Shown in pieces: positions 48,056-61,400 of a stretch of DNA of 64,000 bases. A model generated the notes under the pieces. That model did not search any database and had not been told where the DNA came from. It saw only the letters and a list, made by a program, of their open reading frames with translations. Both the position numbers and the translations under genes were made by a program. The first letter of the stretch is position 1. Each line of letters opens with the position of its first letter. The stretch is from Bursaphelenchus xylophilus (Eukaryota > Nematoda > Chromadorea > Rhabditida > Aphelenchoididae), in contig CAJFCV020000006.1 in the NCBI GenBank assembly GCA_904066235.2, forward strand, positions 5,208,001 through 5,272,000, given 5' to 3'.

Positions 48056-50268
48056 GATTGTCTAGAGTTGGTTGGCCTCTCGAGAGTAATGAATTCCCGG
48101 GGATTTACGTCTTCCTCTCTCTGTAAATGGTAAGTTTTTTTGAGAAAAAAAAGAAAATTGGAAATCAATCGGCAAAAAACGAAAGAGACAAGAACGTAAA
48201 AAATGGTAGTGGACGGCGCCATTCCGCGGATATTTACACTCAACATCAATCAAGAAATTCGGTTTCCAATTTCGCCATAAAAGGGGGTTCTAATTAGAGG
48301 AATCGGAGCTAAATTAGAGTGACGTCAGAAGTTGTGCAACAGTGAGAAAGGAGATGAGTCACACGGAGCTTTCGCAAGGGTCACACATGTTTTTGGGGTG
48401 TTGAATTCGTTTAAAATAGAGAATAAAAACTTATTTATATTACCATAAGCTTATCAGCCATACTAATGAATAAAAAGAGCGTGCCGATTATTTTTAGAGG
48501 TTTTTGACGTCTAGACCTAAATTACTCCAAACATTCAGTCTCTGGACTTCATGAATCAGGCATAAATAACTCTCCCGTATATCAAATCTGATATATTCCC
48601 AATATAAATCAACATTATATAAGTACATTCATTTCCCGTCTGAATCATTCCCTCTCGTAAAATATCGAAAAACCGATAAAAAATCCTCATATTCGATAAA
48701 ATATCCAACACCCGACGTTTCCTCCAAATTTGGCAATAAAAATAGAGAGACGGCATATAACCTGAGACGAAGGGACCAAGTTGACGCCCGAAAAAGGGCC
48801 GGGATAAAAGCAAAGCGAGACACAAGGCTTCCCAGGCATGCCCCTGAGGGCAGAAAAGGGAATCCCACACGAAAAAACAAAAAACTTTTGGGGCGTTTAA
48901 GAAAACTTCTGGGGCCGCGGAATCTCTTCAGAAGGCGTCCAAAAAATGGCGGCGCCGTTTTCGATAATCAATATGAGGTCGGAAAGGAAACGAAGATGGA
49001 AACAAAGCCGGAGGGTTCCAAACTAATTTTCTAATACGTTTCATTTTTGATAAAACCCCAAGGAAAGGGAATCTTGACTTGTTCAAAAGAAAAGGAGGGA
49101 GCGCGATGAAGAGGAATGACATGGAAATACGAAGGGAAGCACGAGGACATGCCGGAAATATGGGGGTTGAGAGTAATGTCGAGGAGGCTATTCAATGTTC
49201 TCTTTCTTGTCTTTGCGTGTGTCCATGAAACATATAATAAAAAATGATATGCCTAAATTAATCTCCAAAGCATTGGACACCGTGGAGGAGTTTTTTTTAC
49301 CAGCCATTAACCAAATGCCAACCCATGTGGCGTCCAGTAGCCCTCTATCCTTTCAAAGACAATTCAAAAAACTTCTCCTTTCCATTTCAAATTTATCGTC
49401 GCCGCCAATCGAATTAGAGTGTTTTTGTAATTGTCTACAGACCGGGGAGGGAAAGGATGGAAAAAAACGGATTCCATGGACATTACCAACTACTATTACA
49501 ACAAACCTCGACTGACCAGTCCCAAAACTAACCTTAAATTCACCCCCAGGAGCTCAAAAAATATGACTCAACAAGATGTTTTACCTTCAACTGACCCACT
49601 CCGATTGAAAAACACTCCTTCTGACAAGCCGAGGAATTACGTAGAAACAGGTTAGCAAAGTGTCTCGAGCAGCTCCCTCGAAATGCCCATCACTGACCGA
49701 AAAAAGAAATCCTAAAACGGAATGAGTCATTTGAAGATACGAAACACGTCAGTCTGGACAAAAACTTTCTAAATAAACCACAAGCAAAACACATTGATTC
49801 GAAGTCCGGAACAGCTTGTTCCCAAGTCAGAAATTGGAGCTAGCAAAGGGTTCTCATAATTCGGAATTCGTATACCTAAACCAAAAAAACGGGACGATGT
49901 CGCTTTCGTGGAAAAACAAACAAAACATGTGCAGTACTCAAGACATCATTCGAGTATAGTCATTTTTGTCGAAAAACATAAATTTTCGGAGAAAATAAGA
50001 TTTATTGTGGCGTAAAATGTTTTCGTGTCGGGAAACAGGAAGGGGCATGGTGTTATTGCAAATAACCAAAGTAATGTCGGAAGAAAAGTTTTTCAGAACA
50101 ATGAGTTATAATTACACTTGGATCGCTAAGGATACCGAAAACGCTTAATCCCAGAACTATGCAAATCATGAGACGGAAATATAAAAATTTCATGGACATT
50201 TATAAAAGGGTAGTGGCAAACCATTGCTCGAACAGTGGAGTCGGTCGTGCGGCCCGTTCTTTCCATCC
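48056..50268. other. intergenic region between divergent dynamin and Fer-like kinase genes
   Basis: About 2.2 kb. Some plus-strand frames (49195-49655) are open, but they lack splice structure and recognisable content. An AP-2-type palindrome lies at 48839-48852. No gene is called. Confidence 0.5.
48839..48852. promoter_or_regulatory. AP-2-type palindrome
   Basis: TGCCCCTGAGGGCA in intergenic DNA, about 0.8 kb upstream of dynamin. Confidence 0.35.
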
Positions 50269-51812
50269 ATGTCCAAGATCTCGCGTACCAAAAATTCGAC
50301 CAGCACTAAAACGCGTCAAGACCTAGAGAAGGAAGATTGGTATCACGGTACGTCTAATATCACGCTACCGTAATCTTTTTTACAGGAATGCTTCCTCGCG
50401 AAGATATGGCGGCCTTGTTGAAGGATAATGGCCAGTTCCTGATTCGTCTCACCGAGCCCAAACAAGGCCAGGTGAGTTTTGAAGATATTGTAGTTGTCAT
50501 CTGATCCTTTAGGGATTAAGAATCGTCCTCTCAGTCCGATGGAACAATCGCCTGCATCACATGGTGGTCAATGAAGTGGATGGCTTCTTTTACATCGAGG
50601 TTTTCAAATTCCCCACCGTCTCCGAACTCGTGATGCATTATCAGAAGACCAAGAAGCCAGTCACTGCCAAGAGTGGTGCCATTCTTCAAAGTCCGGTTAC
50701 CAGACAAGATTGGGAGTTGAAACACGATCAAATTGAGTTGGGAAAGATGCTGGGAGAAGGAGCATTTGGTGGGGTCTATATGGGCTCCATGAAATACAAT
50801 GGAAAGACTGTGAAAATTGCCGTAAAAGTGCATAAGGGAAAGGAATTGAGTAAGGAAATGATCAAGGAAATGTGCAAGGAGGCGAGAATCATGAGACGAT
50901 ACGATCATCCGGTAATCTAGACATTAAATTATGTCATCAAATCACTAAAATTTAACCAAAAATTTGTAGAACATTGTAAAGTTCTACGGAGTGGCCATGG
51001 AAAAGGAGCCGATTATGCTCATCATGGAGCTGGTCGATGGCGGATCCCTCGACAAATATCTTCAAAAGAATGTGGGAAAAATCTCAAGTTCAACCAAGGT
51101 GAAGATGTGTTTGGATGCGGCCAAAGGACTTGAATATCTGCATGACAAGGGGTGCATTCATAGAGATGTAGCGGCCAGAAACTGTTTGGTCAGCGAGGGA
51201 AAGGTAAAGATCAGTGATTTCGGATTGTCCAGAGAAGTCTCCGTCCACAATGCCAAGTACAAGTTGACCAATCTCAAACAAAAACTCCCGATTAGATGGT
51301 ATGGAAGGTCGTTATATTACATAATTTTTATTAGGTTGGCCCCAGAGACCCTCACCCATGCCCAATATTCTTCCAAGTCGGATGTATTCAGCTTTGGAAT
51401 CTTGATGTGGGAAGTTTTCGCTGATGGCCAGGATCCGTATCCAGGTCTAACGATTGCTGAGGTCAACCTTAAAGTCCGAGATGGCTACCGCATGCCCCCA
51501 CCTGAGGGAATGCCGGCCAGTGTCGGTGACATCATGACCAAAAGCTGTTTCCCTGCCGAACCCGACGAAAGAATGTCCATGTACCAGGTCGGTATGCGTA
51601 ATATAATCGAAGTGTGACATAATCCCAGTCTATTTACAATTCGCAAACCTTCCGTACCACAAACTGGAAACCTCTGGTTGTGAGTAACAAATTATTTTCA
51701 GATCCGAAAACTCCTGGACGAACAAGTGGATGGATCCGCGAGAAACATCAAGAGCCGCTTCGACAAGGAGAAGCCCGAGGTCAACAACGGTGATACTGTA
51801 TCTAGATACTAA
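50269..51812 (+). CDS. Fer/Fes-like SH2 non-receptor tyrosine kinase
   Basis: Cytosolic tyrosine kinase of the short SH2-kinase type that is expanded in nematodes. Six exons: 50269-50347, 50386-50471, 50513-50911, 50970-51298, 51335-51587 and 51702-51812; 418 aa. SH2 domain about residues 24-115 (WYHGMLPREDM at the start, phosphotyrosine-binding FLIRLTE). Kinase domain about 128-395: glycine loop LGEGAFGGVYMG, VAIK-type Lys in KIAVKVHKG, HRDVAARN (about 252-259), DFGLSRE, and PIRWLAPETL. All catalytic residues are present. The short basic N-terminus has no F-BAR domain, unlike Fer/Fes proper, which is usual for these nematode enzymes. Many nematode members are expressed in the male germline; whether this one is cannot be read here. 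Confidence 0.93.
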
Positions 51813-52669
51813 TTTCCGGTCTCAGAAAATGAAAGATAAAGCTTGTATTATCAGATCGATTTCTCGAGATTTTCGTGCCGAGACGCAGCGCGCTCCTTCA
51901 TGGAATTTTATTTTTCTCGAGTTCCAACTGCTGAAAGTTATTGAAAATGGTTTTATTCGAAAGCCAATGGCATTTGCTTGAGAATGAACCGTTCAATTTT
52001 TTAAAAGTTTTAGTATTCAATATTGAATAAATGAACATTTTTTATTTTCGGCACCTTTTACAATGTAAAAGGTTGAGGGTTTGTGCACTTTGTTACCTTT
52101 TTATGGGCGAGTTGTTGGTTTCTAATGGTCTTCTGTTAGGTTGTGATTTGGCTATGCTAGAAGGTCGAACGTCGCTTTTTGTTTTAGTTTTCTGACATTT
52201 TAAGACTGATACCTATGTCGATGTTAGTTTTCTGTATTTTGGTTGATTTCCATAAATTGCATTGTCATTGAACCTGTATGTCTTGTATTTTTGCCCTCGA
52301 TAATATAATTTATTCGCCAATACCTGGAGCTATCAAATTCTAAACACCTAAATTTGGTTAATCCAATTCCACACCTAAAATAGACCCAAATTTCTATTTT
52401 TACGCACAAGTCCGCAGGGACTTGCTGCGACAGGGCGGCTTTTTATCTCTTGCGCCAATTTGGCGTTATTTACCTTGTAACATTTGGAATTTTCCCAGTT
52501 GGCTGGATCCAATTAGTCATGAATAACATGCAAATGGCCGTAGAATGGGCGAGTGGACATTGCGTGATGTCGGGTGGAGGGCATTTTAATAAGTAGGTGT
52601 TTTACGTCAGGTCCCGCTAGTTTTTTTAAAGACAATGTTGAATTAGTATTTTTTTGTAGACAAACTGTC
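51813..52669. other. intergenic gap
   Basis: Contains the Fer-like kinase 3' end (AATAAA near 52026) and the upstream region of the next gene. A strong acceptor at 52658-52659 (TTTTTTTGTAG), 10 bases before ATG 52670, looks like a splice-leader site. Confidence 0.5.
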
Positions 52670-53758
52670 ATGTCACCGAAAGTCCGAGGTAATTTTTTTT
52701 ACGAGACTGTACATAATCACTTCCTCGGTGGTCCCTAGCAACCAGGAGCTGTTCCGGAGAGCGCAGGTGACCGCCTCCAGCTGGGATTTCCGGTCCCGCT
52801 TTGGGGGCCGACATCTCCCGCATTTGGTCAAAGCCAAAATTTTATGTTTTTTCTTGCATCGGACTCGTTGGTTATGTAATTGGCGGTAAATTTTGACTAT
52901 TCACGGTTTTATTCGATTTTCGAGAGGAAAAGTCCGGAATGGAAGAGAGATATTCGAATATAAGAGTGGTTTTGGATATAATGTTATATGAATTTCCGTC
53001 TGGATTTTGCGAGTTACTAGTTTATAGTGTTTGACGATAATTTTACTCACTTCAGCCACGGAATGGCCCACGGAAACACTGCCAAAGATGTTTTCATTCC
53101 AAAGTTACAAATGGAATATCTTGGAGAGCAGGAGACGGTCTTCAAAGTAGGTTTAATGATGTTTTTAAATTTGTTTCTGTGTTTAGTTGTCCGACAAGTC
53201 TGTGAAGTCGTACGTCGACGAATCGCTGAAGGTGTTGGTGGCACAGAGTCGACGAAGTGATTTCTCAAAGGTAATTTGTTACCTATATATAATATACCAA
53301 GGTTTTTCCCGAATTCAGCGTAAAAGCTTTTTTATATATGGGTTCAATTAAAGTCGGGGTGTTGGGTTTATAACCAATGCTATATTTTTGTTCAATTTTT
53401 GCATTTTCAGCCAATTGAGAGCTCTTACTCCTCACAATCAGACTCTTCTCCGCTGTTCAAAAGGTCTTCCTTCAAACATGACGGTGGTAAGTTTTATCAG
53501 TTTGAGTTGTGCTATCGAAGTTAGGCTACCGTTAAGAAGAGTAGTATCAAAATGATTTGTTAGTCGCTTTCGTAATTAATTTTGTCTAATTTAGATGGAA
53601 GGTCACCCACTCCTCGCTCTGACATTTTCCGACCTCCGAAATCGCCTCGAGAGAAGCCGTCAGCCATCACTCAGAGTCCCAGATATCAAATCAAATACCA
53701 GATTTCGGTCAGTTTGTTTTTTCGAACGATATTTTTTGGGATTTGCTGGAGTTTATGA
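52670..53758 (+). CDS. orphan protein with SP/TP-rich C-terminus
   Basis: Five exons joined in phase: 52670-52688, 53028-53146, 53187-53270, 53411-53486 and 53595 to stop 53756-53758 (about 153 aa). The first exon encodes only MSPKVR plus a split codon, right behind a probable splice-leader acceptor. The middle reads VFDDNFTHFSHGMAHGNT, then a predicted helical segment, then a Ser-rich stretch (SYSSQSDSSPLF) and SPTPRSDIFRPPKSPREK with several proline-directed phosphorylation-type sites. The last about 20 residues before the stop look non-coding, so a further exon may follow a donor near 53707. Family not recognised. Confidence 0.6.
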
Positions 53759-54027
53759 GCCATTTGATGAGACGGTTTGTGTTTTGATGAAGATTATGTG
53801 TGATTGACCTCATGGGCAAATATTGATTCTTTGAATCGATTGTTTTATCCATATCACATGACATTTTTTGTTAAAATTAAGGCGTATACTGTAGCAAATC
53901 ATTTGGAAATGATGTTGTTTTTAAAGAAAAGGGTAAATATAAAATCTGAGTAAACGAAAGCAATAACCTGCCCACCCAGTGGTTGTCGCTAATAAACTGA
54001 TCGAAATTGACACCGCTGACACCCCGG

Positions 54028-54039
54028 TGCCCTCAGGGC
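54028..54039. promoter_or_regulatory. AP-2-type palindrome
   Basis: TGCCCTCAGGGC in non-coding DNA; exact GCCC-N3-GGGC. Confidence 0.4.
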
Positions 54040-55429
54040 CGCATTCCCAAGCCAAGGCGACCACTCAGACATTTTCTTTGAGTTTTTTTTTTGGATTGCC
54101 CTGAGGAATGCAACAAATCAAGACCTCCGGAAGGACGTTTATTTTCGAATAACCGGTTCGAATGGCCGAGAATAAAAGCGGATAAAGATTGTTTTAAACG
54201 CCTGGAGCGGGATTTGGATAACAGTTTGATCCTCGGAACAAAAGCGTTTTTCTTCACCTGACTCTCTCGCGAAACGGTCAAAGAATGAGCAGCCCGGACC
54301 GCCGCTTCTTCCTTGAGGCCACGTAAGCCCCGGCCCGATTGGCACCGACAAGAAACGGCCGAAAGTCCGCTTCTTCTCTGCCTTCGGCCCTCCGGCGATC
54401 AGCGGAAAGACAACGGATCGGCCGGAGAGAAATGTCTGCCCGAGAGTGGCATTTGGTCAGATCTTGGCTTTTTTGTAAGCCCAGAGCCAGTTTTTATGCG
54501 CAAATTCAGGGCGGTTATTACACTGGGCATGTTGTCTACGAGAGATACTTGATGATCATGAAGTCTAGTGTAATCTTTTTAGAAATTGATCGCTTTGGAT
54601 CGGTTTGTTGGTAAAACAACGCGAATCAATTGCCGTTTTCAAAAGCTATCAATTTTGTTTTCAAATAGGCCTTTGGCCCTCTGTGGTAAAGAGTAGACGT
54701 GCCCTTTATACTTGTTATAGGATTGATTAGGTCATTTCTGGGCTCTAAACAAACTTTATATTATACTAGGTTGGCTTGTTGTCATAAATCGAGATATTTT
54801 TGATTCGTTTACTCAAAGAATTAGCCCTCTTGAGGTCGGGTAAAGAGTACTTTATGTTTTGTTTTTCTCTTCTTTTTTGTGTAAGCGATATGCCAAATTA
54901 ATACTAGATTTGTCGACTTTATTCTTGATGGCTTGATAAGAATGAACCAGAAATTGACGAAAGTTCGTTCTGAACAAGAGGCCAATTTGTCAACTCGATT
55001 TGATTAGAGCTATATTCAATTAATAACGCTGCCTTCTGTTTTCTTCTCCAATTTGACGCATCGTCTGACATTTTTATTTTTGATCTGTGACCTCTTTATC
55101 ACCCGAAGACTCGGTTTAGATTTGGTTTATTCTTGATAAGATGTTGCTTTAAACAAGTAACGTTCTTATCGTTCTGTTGCCTGCTAGTGATCGGATTCTT
55201 TGAGCGTTGTATTGCTTTCATCATGGTTCAACGTGCTAAACGTCAAGCTTTATGTGTCAAGTAAATATTGGTCTTACGCACATGTTCCTTAAATGTTTTC
55301 TTTCCTTTCCTCTTTCCAATTGATTTTTTGACGGGTTTATGGGTTTTTAAAACGATTTCTCCCTTGTACCCATACCTGATTCTTGTACAATAATGAGTCA
55401 TTTCGCGTCAGAGATGCACCCTCTCTTTA

Positions 55430-55714
55430 TTAAATTCGGTGTTTCTTGACGGTCCTTCCATTACTGGTGAATCTGCGCACCGTTGTTTTGATAGTAACCC
55501 CCTTTCCGCATGTTCTCGGAAGGTATTCGGCGTCACTGATTAGTGATTGAGTGCGAGCGGATCTTCTCCTTTCTTTACCCTTAGGCGTTGAATTTCTTTT
55601 TTCTTTCTTCCCGATCTGGCGGATAACATTTCTCCTCTTGATCTTGACGTGCCGGTTCGTCTTTTTTCGTCGTTCTTTAGGCATTTTAATATTGTTGGAG
55701 TATTTGCTTTTCAT
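55430..55714 (-). CDS. possible small, very basic protein
   Basis: Single open frame of 94 codons with an internal ATG that would start MPKERRKKTNRHVKIKRR. It is Lys/Arg-rich throughout, with a plausible folded end (TIKTTVRRFTSNGRTVKKH). The composition resembles a small nucleic-acid-binding protein, but no family is recognised. It lies in an otherwise non-coding interval and could be chance. Confidence 0.3.
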   Translation of the reverse strand: MKSKYSNNIKMPKERRKKTNRHVKIKRRNVIRQIGKKEKRNSTPKGKERRRSARTQSLISDAEYLPRTCGKGVTIKTTVRRFTSNGRTVKKHRI

Positions 55715-56265
55715 TTCTAGTCAGTATAGAAGAAACTAATTTGGGTCGGTTTCTCTTTTGCTTTTAGGTGTCACAAAAGACGAGAATAATTTGCAGAACC
55801 CTTTTCCGTCACCCTGTTGGTTTAATTTTAAACCCGTTCGTCTCGATTCAGCTCTGTCGTCGATCATACAACTTACTCTCTTCTCGCGTTTCCTAGTTGT
55901 TCTCGATTCTATCCGTTTCCATCATTACTGATTAAACAGTCTCGACGGACCATATTAGTGGGGTTTCTAATGTTTTTCGGTTTAACTGGGTCATCTGTCG
56001 ACTCGTTCCGTCAAGGGTTAATTAACAATGTTAGATAATGTCCGAGCAGTAGGCGCGTTCGGAAGTGATTCAGCCCAAATTTAGAGCTTCTTTTTTCCCA
56101 TTGTCGTTGGATTCTCTGTCTCGCTTTCCTCGCATTTTTCTCGTACGATGATTAAACGTTTTCGTGGCCTGTAATTCAATTATGTCATTTACAGCCTTCT
56201 GCTATTATAATTAAACATTAGACGCTGACCTTCTCGAGGTGTTTAGCCTCTCCGCCGCTTTGTTA

Positions 56266-58487
56266 ATGCACGGCTACTCATTGCGGCGTAACTCCAACGC
56301 ACCCAATAATCGTCTTAACGACAACCAACAGGACCTCAACCAGCGACGGAACGGCGTCGATCGAAACCACCAGCCCTTCGAGCTGCGTTCCGTTTACGAG
56401 GAACAAGACGACTATCTAGACAGTCCCCGGCTATTCCCTGCCACTGGTCGACAGTCTGTGCCAGGCTTCAGCAAACCCCAGCTGGTTTCGGTGGGAGAAA
56501 TCTACAACGATACCAGTTCTGGATATTCTACTGCTTCGGGCGCTTCCTCAACTGTCCCATCGACTAATACTTATTGGACCAGAAAAGATAACAACGACTT
56601 TGAATTTGTCCCAATTAGAGAGCCTCAAACATCACGCATTCCCGTGGTATCTGGCCCAGAGTGGCGTAAAAACTCTAATAACGAGACATACGGTAAGGAA
56701 ATGAATATTGTGACGTCAGTGCATTTATAGATCCACCTTCAATTAATGAATTGGTGAATACTTTGGAGAACTTTGACCCTGAACCTCTTTTACAACGCGC
56801 AGTCAAAGCTCAGCAACGTGTAGAAGAATTGAGCAACAGTATTAAGCCTCAAAGAAGACCTAATACAGTGCTTGGAGAACCTTACTATAACGGTGACACT
56901 AGGACTTTTCCATCTTTTGGAAGGAAAAAATCAAACGGTAACGTCGACTTCAACGATTTCCCTTCGAACCGCCGCGATTCCAAGCGTTTTCCCGGTCTAA
57001 GTACAGCTACAATTTCCACGGATACCTCAAAACCCACCGATTGTTCCATCTCTGCATCTACAAATAATTTATTGAACATCGATACCCGTCCAACCCATAG
57101 AAACATCGACGTATCTCAATTGGATACCGTCCTTCAGAGTCCGAGCTCCGGCTCTCAACCACCAAATCGGTTGCATTCGACGGCTTCCTTTGATCCGGAC
57201 AACTTTTACCAAAGTCGTGAGGAGTGGAGAGACCCCTTCTTCAACATGCGAGATCGATTTGGAAATGATCGTGATAATGGAACCATAAACAGTCGCTTTG
57301 GAAGAGCGCCATCCTTGTTATCCAAGAGCGCAAGCCAAGGAAATCTGGATTATCAGTAAGAAATCTTCCGAGATTTTTATCGCAAATTTAGAAATTCGGA
57401 TTCTGATGGCAACTCTAATAGCAATGGAAATGGATATTCGGATTGGTCCAGACCACGCAATTCGTTAGCCAACTTTTGGCTTGACACGTTGCGCAATCAC
57501 GTTGATACTCCACCGGCTTTTCAACGGGCCTTTTCGCCGAGATTAAGTGCCAGCGAGCGCCTGGAACAATTGCATGAACCTTTGGATGACCTCGATAATC
57601 ACACAATCTATCGTCGACCCAACGCAATTGATAATGTAGCCTCAAGGCGAGCTCAATACTTGAAAGAAGTTTTTGGCTCCCACAGTCCTTCTTTATCTTC
57701 CAAATTGAATGAGTGAGTGGGAGGGCAACGTTTTTTGATATTGTATAATAGTCCGTATTTTCAAATTTATTTTGAGGGTTGGCTGACTTCAAGATTGTGT
57801 TGTAGGTCCTTGCCGAATCGAGATCCGAACTTTTCTGAGCTTGATGATGCTGTTGGAGACATGGAAAGTCGTTCTGGATGCGGTCGTTTCCCAACAAATG
57901 AAGTGAAATACACCACAACAACGACTAATCCAGACGGTTCAACGACGAGGTCTTATTTCGGACAGACTCGATACACTACGCCCGGAGGGGAAAGAAGAAC
58001 GGTGGTGACGACCAGAACAACGTCCAACCAGCACAGTCCTTCACCGGACACTTTGAGTGACACTAGTCAACAATCGCTGCTTTTCCTTCCGCATCCTCGA
58101 CCAAAACACAACATTCGGGAACAACTTATGAACGCTGGTGTAAATAACTTCTTCTCAGGGTTTCCCACCCGCAGACTCCTCAATAGCGCCGCGTTTTCCT
58201 CCCCCAACTTCCCGGCCCCAACCACTGGCGGTGTAGCATCACGAGTTTCGGCGTTGGAAAAGCGGTCCAGTGGTACCCCAAACTTGCTACAGCTGGCTTG
58301 TGTCCTGAATGGGTCTAATCCCGAATGTGGCGCCCCAATGTCGCCGAGATCTACTGTTTTCCGACGAAAGCCTGTCATTCATGTGGATTATGGCGATGAA
58401 GATGACATCTTCAAGTTTCCTGAACCCGACCAAGATTCGGTTGGTTTTAATTTTTTTAACAAAAAAGTATTAGTGAAAATTTTGTGA
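56266..58487 (+). CDS. large Ser/Asn-rich disordered protein (orphan)
   Basis: Four exons in phase: 56266-56692, 56731-57355, 57392-57712 and 57806 to a stop at 58485-58487; about 684 aa if it ends there. The introns are very short (38, 36 and 93 nt). It begins MHGYSLRRNSNAPNN; the frame stays open upstream to an acceptor at 56220, so the true start may lie further 5'. The product is rich in Ser, Asn, Arg and Pro, with one predicted helical block (INELVNTLENFDPEPLLQ to AQQRVEELSNSI) and a repetitive Thr/Arg stretch (TRSYFGQTRYTTPGGERR). No domain recognised; the composition suggests a scaffold or cytoskeleton-associated protein (inference). The last codons before the stop look weak, so further 3' exons are likely. 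Confidence 0.7.
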
Positions 58488-61400
58488 GAAATATCACATT
58501 TCTCTTACTGTAATATTTGGGTATATATCATGGGGTTTTTGTTGGTTTGCTGGACTAACCGAAGTTTGACGCCGATTACTGGACACATGTTTGACATGCG
58601 AAAAATGGGTTTTGTAGTCTCCAGAGATTCCGAAACAACGTTTTCTTACTCTTCTCCCGGAACGGCATAAAGTTTCCTTCGTTCAAAAGCTACTTTGTCA
58701 CATTTATATCGAAAATAACTGCGTCATCGAACATTATTTTTAATTGGATTCTCCTTTTCTCTTTTATCAACCAAATTAAGCTAATCGGAGGCCGAGGCCC
58801 ATGGCCGCGGTAAATGCTATACTATGGGACGTCCGGCTATACTAATATCCTCTACTGAAATAGTGCCACCCACACGGTCGGACTTGTTTCTTCACGTCGG
58901 TATAGCCGAGTGGTCACTTTTTACGACAAAATGTCCCGTCTCCCATCCTTTCCGACTTCATTTATGTTGAAAAGAGTGACATGCAAAGGTCAGTTACGGC
59001 ACGCGACACTGTTTTATTAGCGCAATATGTTTTGGGATGAAGATGCGCCGCGCAATATCCTCGAAGCCTACAAGGGGGTTCTTTTCCGAATGGGCGCAGC
59101 TGCCGTCTCGGGACATCTATTCTTGGTTCCCAAATCGCCGCTAATTTATAAGTTGGTTATGCGCGGATTAAGCGCTTTTTGTTCGCTCCTCTCCCGCACT
59201 CCAAGCCTATAACCGGGAATTGTTGTCTATATTGTTTTCGTCAGTCTGAAACACGCTGTAATTCTGTTACAAGTATTGTCGGAATCGTTTGTTTTTGAGT
59301 TTCCCTCTTTATCAATTGGTTTCAAGTTTTGTAAAGAGGTGTTATTGATATTTATCAACGTTCCAAAGTTATTCCTTGTCCCTATCTTCGTGTTTTAAAC
59401 TCCGTATTATGGGTGAATCATATCTGGTCGGCCGCGAAACAATGTGCTCCTTCCGGTCGTGCATTTTATTTGTTCCCCATATCCTTTGATTATGCGATTG
59501 GGCCGTTTTTTGCGAAAGTAAATGTCTCGCTTGCCAAATTGACTCTCGTATGTGTTTTTGGGGCTCTGAAATCTTCCCAGGCCTGCGGGTTTTGCAAACC
59601 ATAACTGATGTCAGCTTCACTTTTTCCCGCGGTTTTTTGCAGAGCTCACGTAAAAGAGGGTTCTGAAGTGTTTTGAATACCCCTTAACATCCAGCGCCGT
59701 AAATTGCGCCGTAAATTCTTATAATTTTTTTCAAAACATGCCATATTTACTCCTTGGCAGCCTTTAATCAGTCTAATATCTTGTTTACCTATAACGGGAA
59801 TGCGTAATAGCGAAGCCTTTGTTCTTTCTCTTGCTTCGTTTCGCAAAAAGCCGTGAAAAGTGAGAGAGATGTGGGAGTGACCATCCCTTATCTCGAGTCC
59901 CGGTCACACCCAACTTGAAAGCTCTGCGCCGACGTCTTTACGGCTTTTTCCAGGTGTCCAAACAACCTCACGCACATATTTCCACATATCACGGTTTTGT
60001 AGGTTTCAATTAAAAATTGCTTCTTTTATTTATTTTTTCTGTTATAATTCCTGTTTACCGCGAGTATCCCTATTTGAATATTCTTAGGTGTATAATTATT
60101 TGATGTTTAGTTGTAAGTGCAATTTTAGTACTACTAAAATGTCATGTAAATATGTTTATCTCATAAAGTTAAAAAGCTTATGGCTTTTCGTTACTGCTTG
60201 TTTTAACCTAGTTCTCGAATTTGGGAATGATGGTTTGATCAAAAGGTTATCACTTCTTTTCCTTCGTCATTTGGAAATTATGCTTCATATCTCCTGTGAT
60301 TTATCGAATTCTCCCCGACTTCGGTTTTTGGGGTCACGGAAACAGTTTCCCTATCCAAAAGTGTGTCCCAATCGTCAACGTCGCACTGGTCGGATAATAA
60401 ATGTTTGGGGTTGCGCTGATTGAGACGGACTGAGACGAGCTCTGTCCACTCGGAAGTGTCGTCGCTTTTCTGCTTGTCGCCGGTGCGACGCGGGGATTTT
60501 CCCTGAGGAAGAGCCAAGACCCGCGGGCCCAAGGTCTTTAAATCAAGAGTACACCTGTCGTCCACTCTCTTAACTTTTCTTCTTTTAATGTTGCAAGCGA
60601 TTCTTCCTCGGGGTCTGACACTTTTGTGGGATTGGGTTTCGCTCTCCACTTTCCGGATAAGTGGAAGGAAGAGATAGATAAAGAAGAAGACGGCTGTCCA
60701 CAATGCCCGCAAGTGATTCGCCGAGTTTTGCTCTCGGACCTTTCCCTTCACCTTTCGCTCACGATCAGGGCATCGAACATTTGGATCACCTTTTTATCTG
60801 ACCAGCTTTAAAAATAGCCCTCCCGAAATACCCCGAGGTCCTTTCGTTCTTCATTTTGATCCAAATTCTTGTTGGCATGAAATTTGGCCGAGGAAACGTT
60901 TTTTCCTCAGCTTTGCTCGTCTTCTCTCCCACCGCCGGGCTCTTAATTACACCCTGTGGCGATTTGAGGTCGAATCAGATAGCCTTGCGGTGGTCAGCAA
61001 AAGCTCTCTTGCGGGGTTTGAAAACACTTTCTGAATGCTTTCGTTTTGTCTTTTCGGATTTGAGGTGACCGCCGAATGGGTAGGGTGCGGTATTTCAACC
61101 CTAACAATGAACCGGGATATATTTTATTGTTTATATGGTGATTTATGTCTCCTTTTTTCTGCCGGCTAATAGCACGGTTGGGGATGTAAATCATGGGTGG
61201 GAACAATGGTAGAGAAGAGTCGGATTTCTTCCATTTCCGTTTTACCTGAAAACTTTCGTTCCTTTTCGAGAGATTTCCGGACGTCGGCCACGTCGATTGG
61301 GTTCACTTGGAGTCTTGTAAAAGCCGGGATGAGAGCGATAAACCTTGAAGCGTAAGAGTGGCAGCGATCGCGCACGCAGCCCCTGGGGCCTTCTTGTGAT

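Larger units (their letters stand above)
53759..56265. other. intergenic or long 5' intron
   Basis: No supported plus-strand gene. An AP-2-type palindrome lies at 54028-54039. A minus-strand basic frame at 55430-55714 is listed separately. The region could hold upstream non-coding exons of the Ser/Asn-rich gene that starts near 56266. Confidence 0.45.

Noticed and set aside
52730..52743. RFX/X-box-like sequence GGTCCCTAGCAACC
   Set aside because: It differs from the consensus at two positions and lies inside an intron; too weak to call a ciliary control site.
58896..58925. tRNA Ser/Leu-like 5' half (GGTATAGCCGAGTGGTCA)
   Set aside because: Only the D-arm region resembles a tRNA; the rest does not fold.
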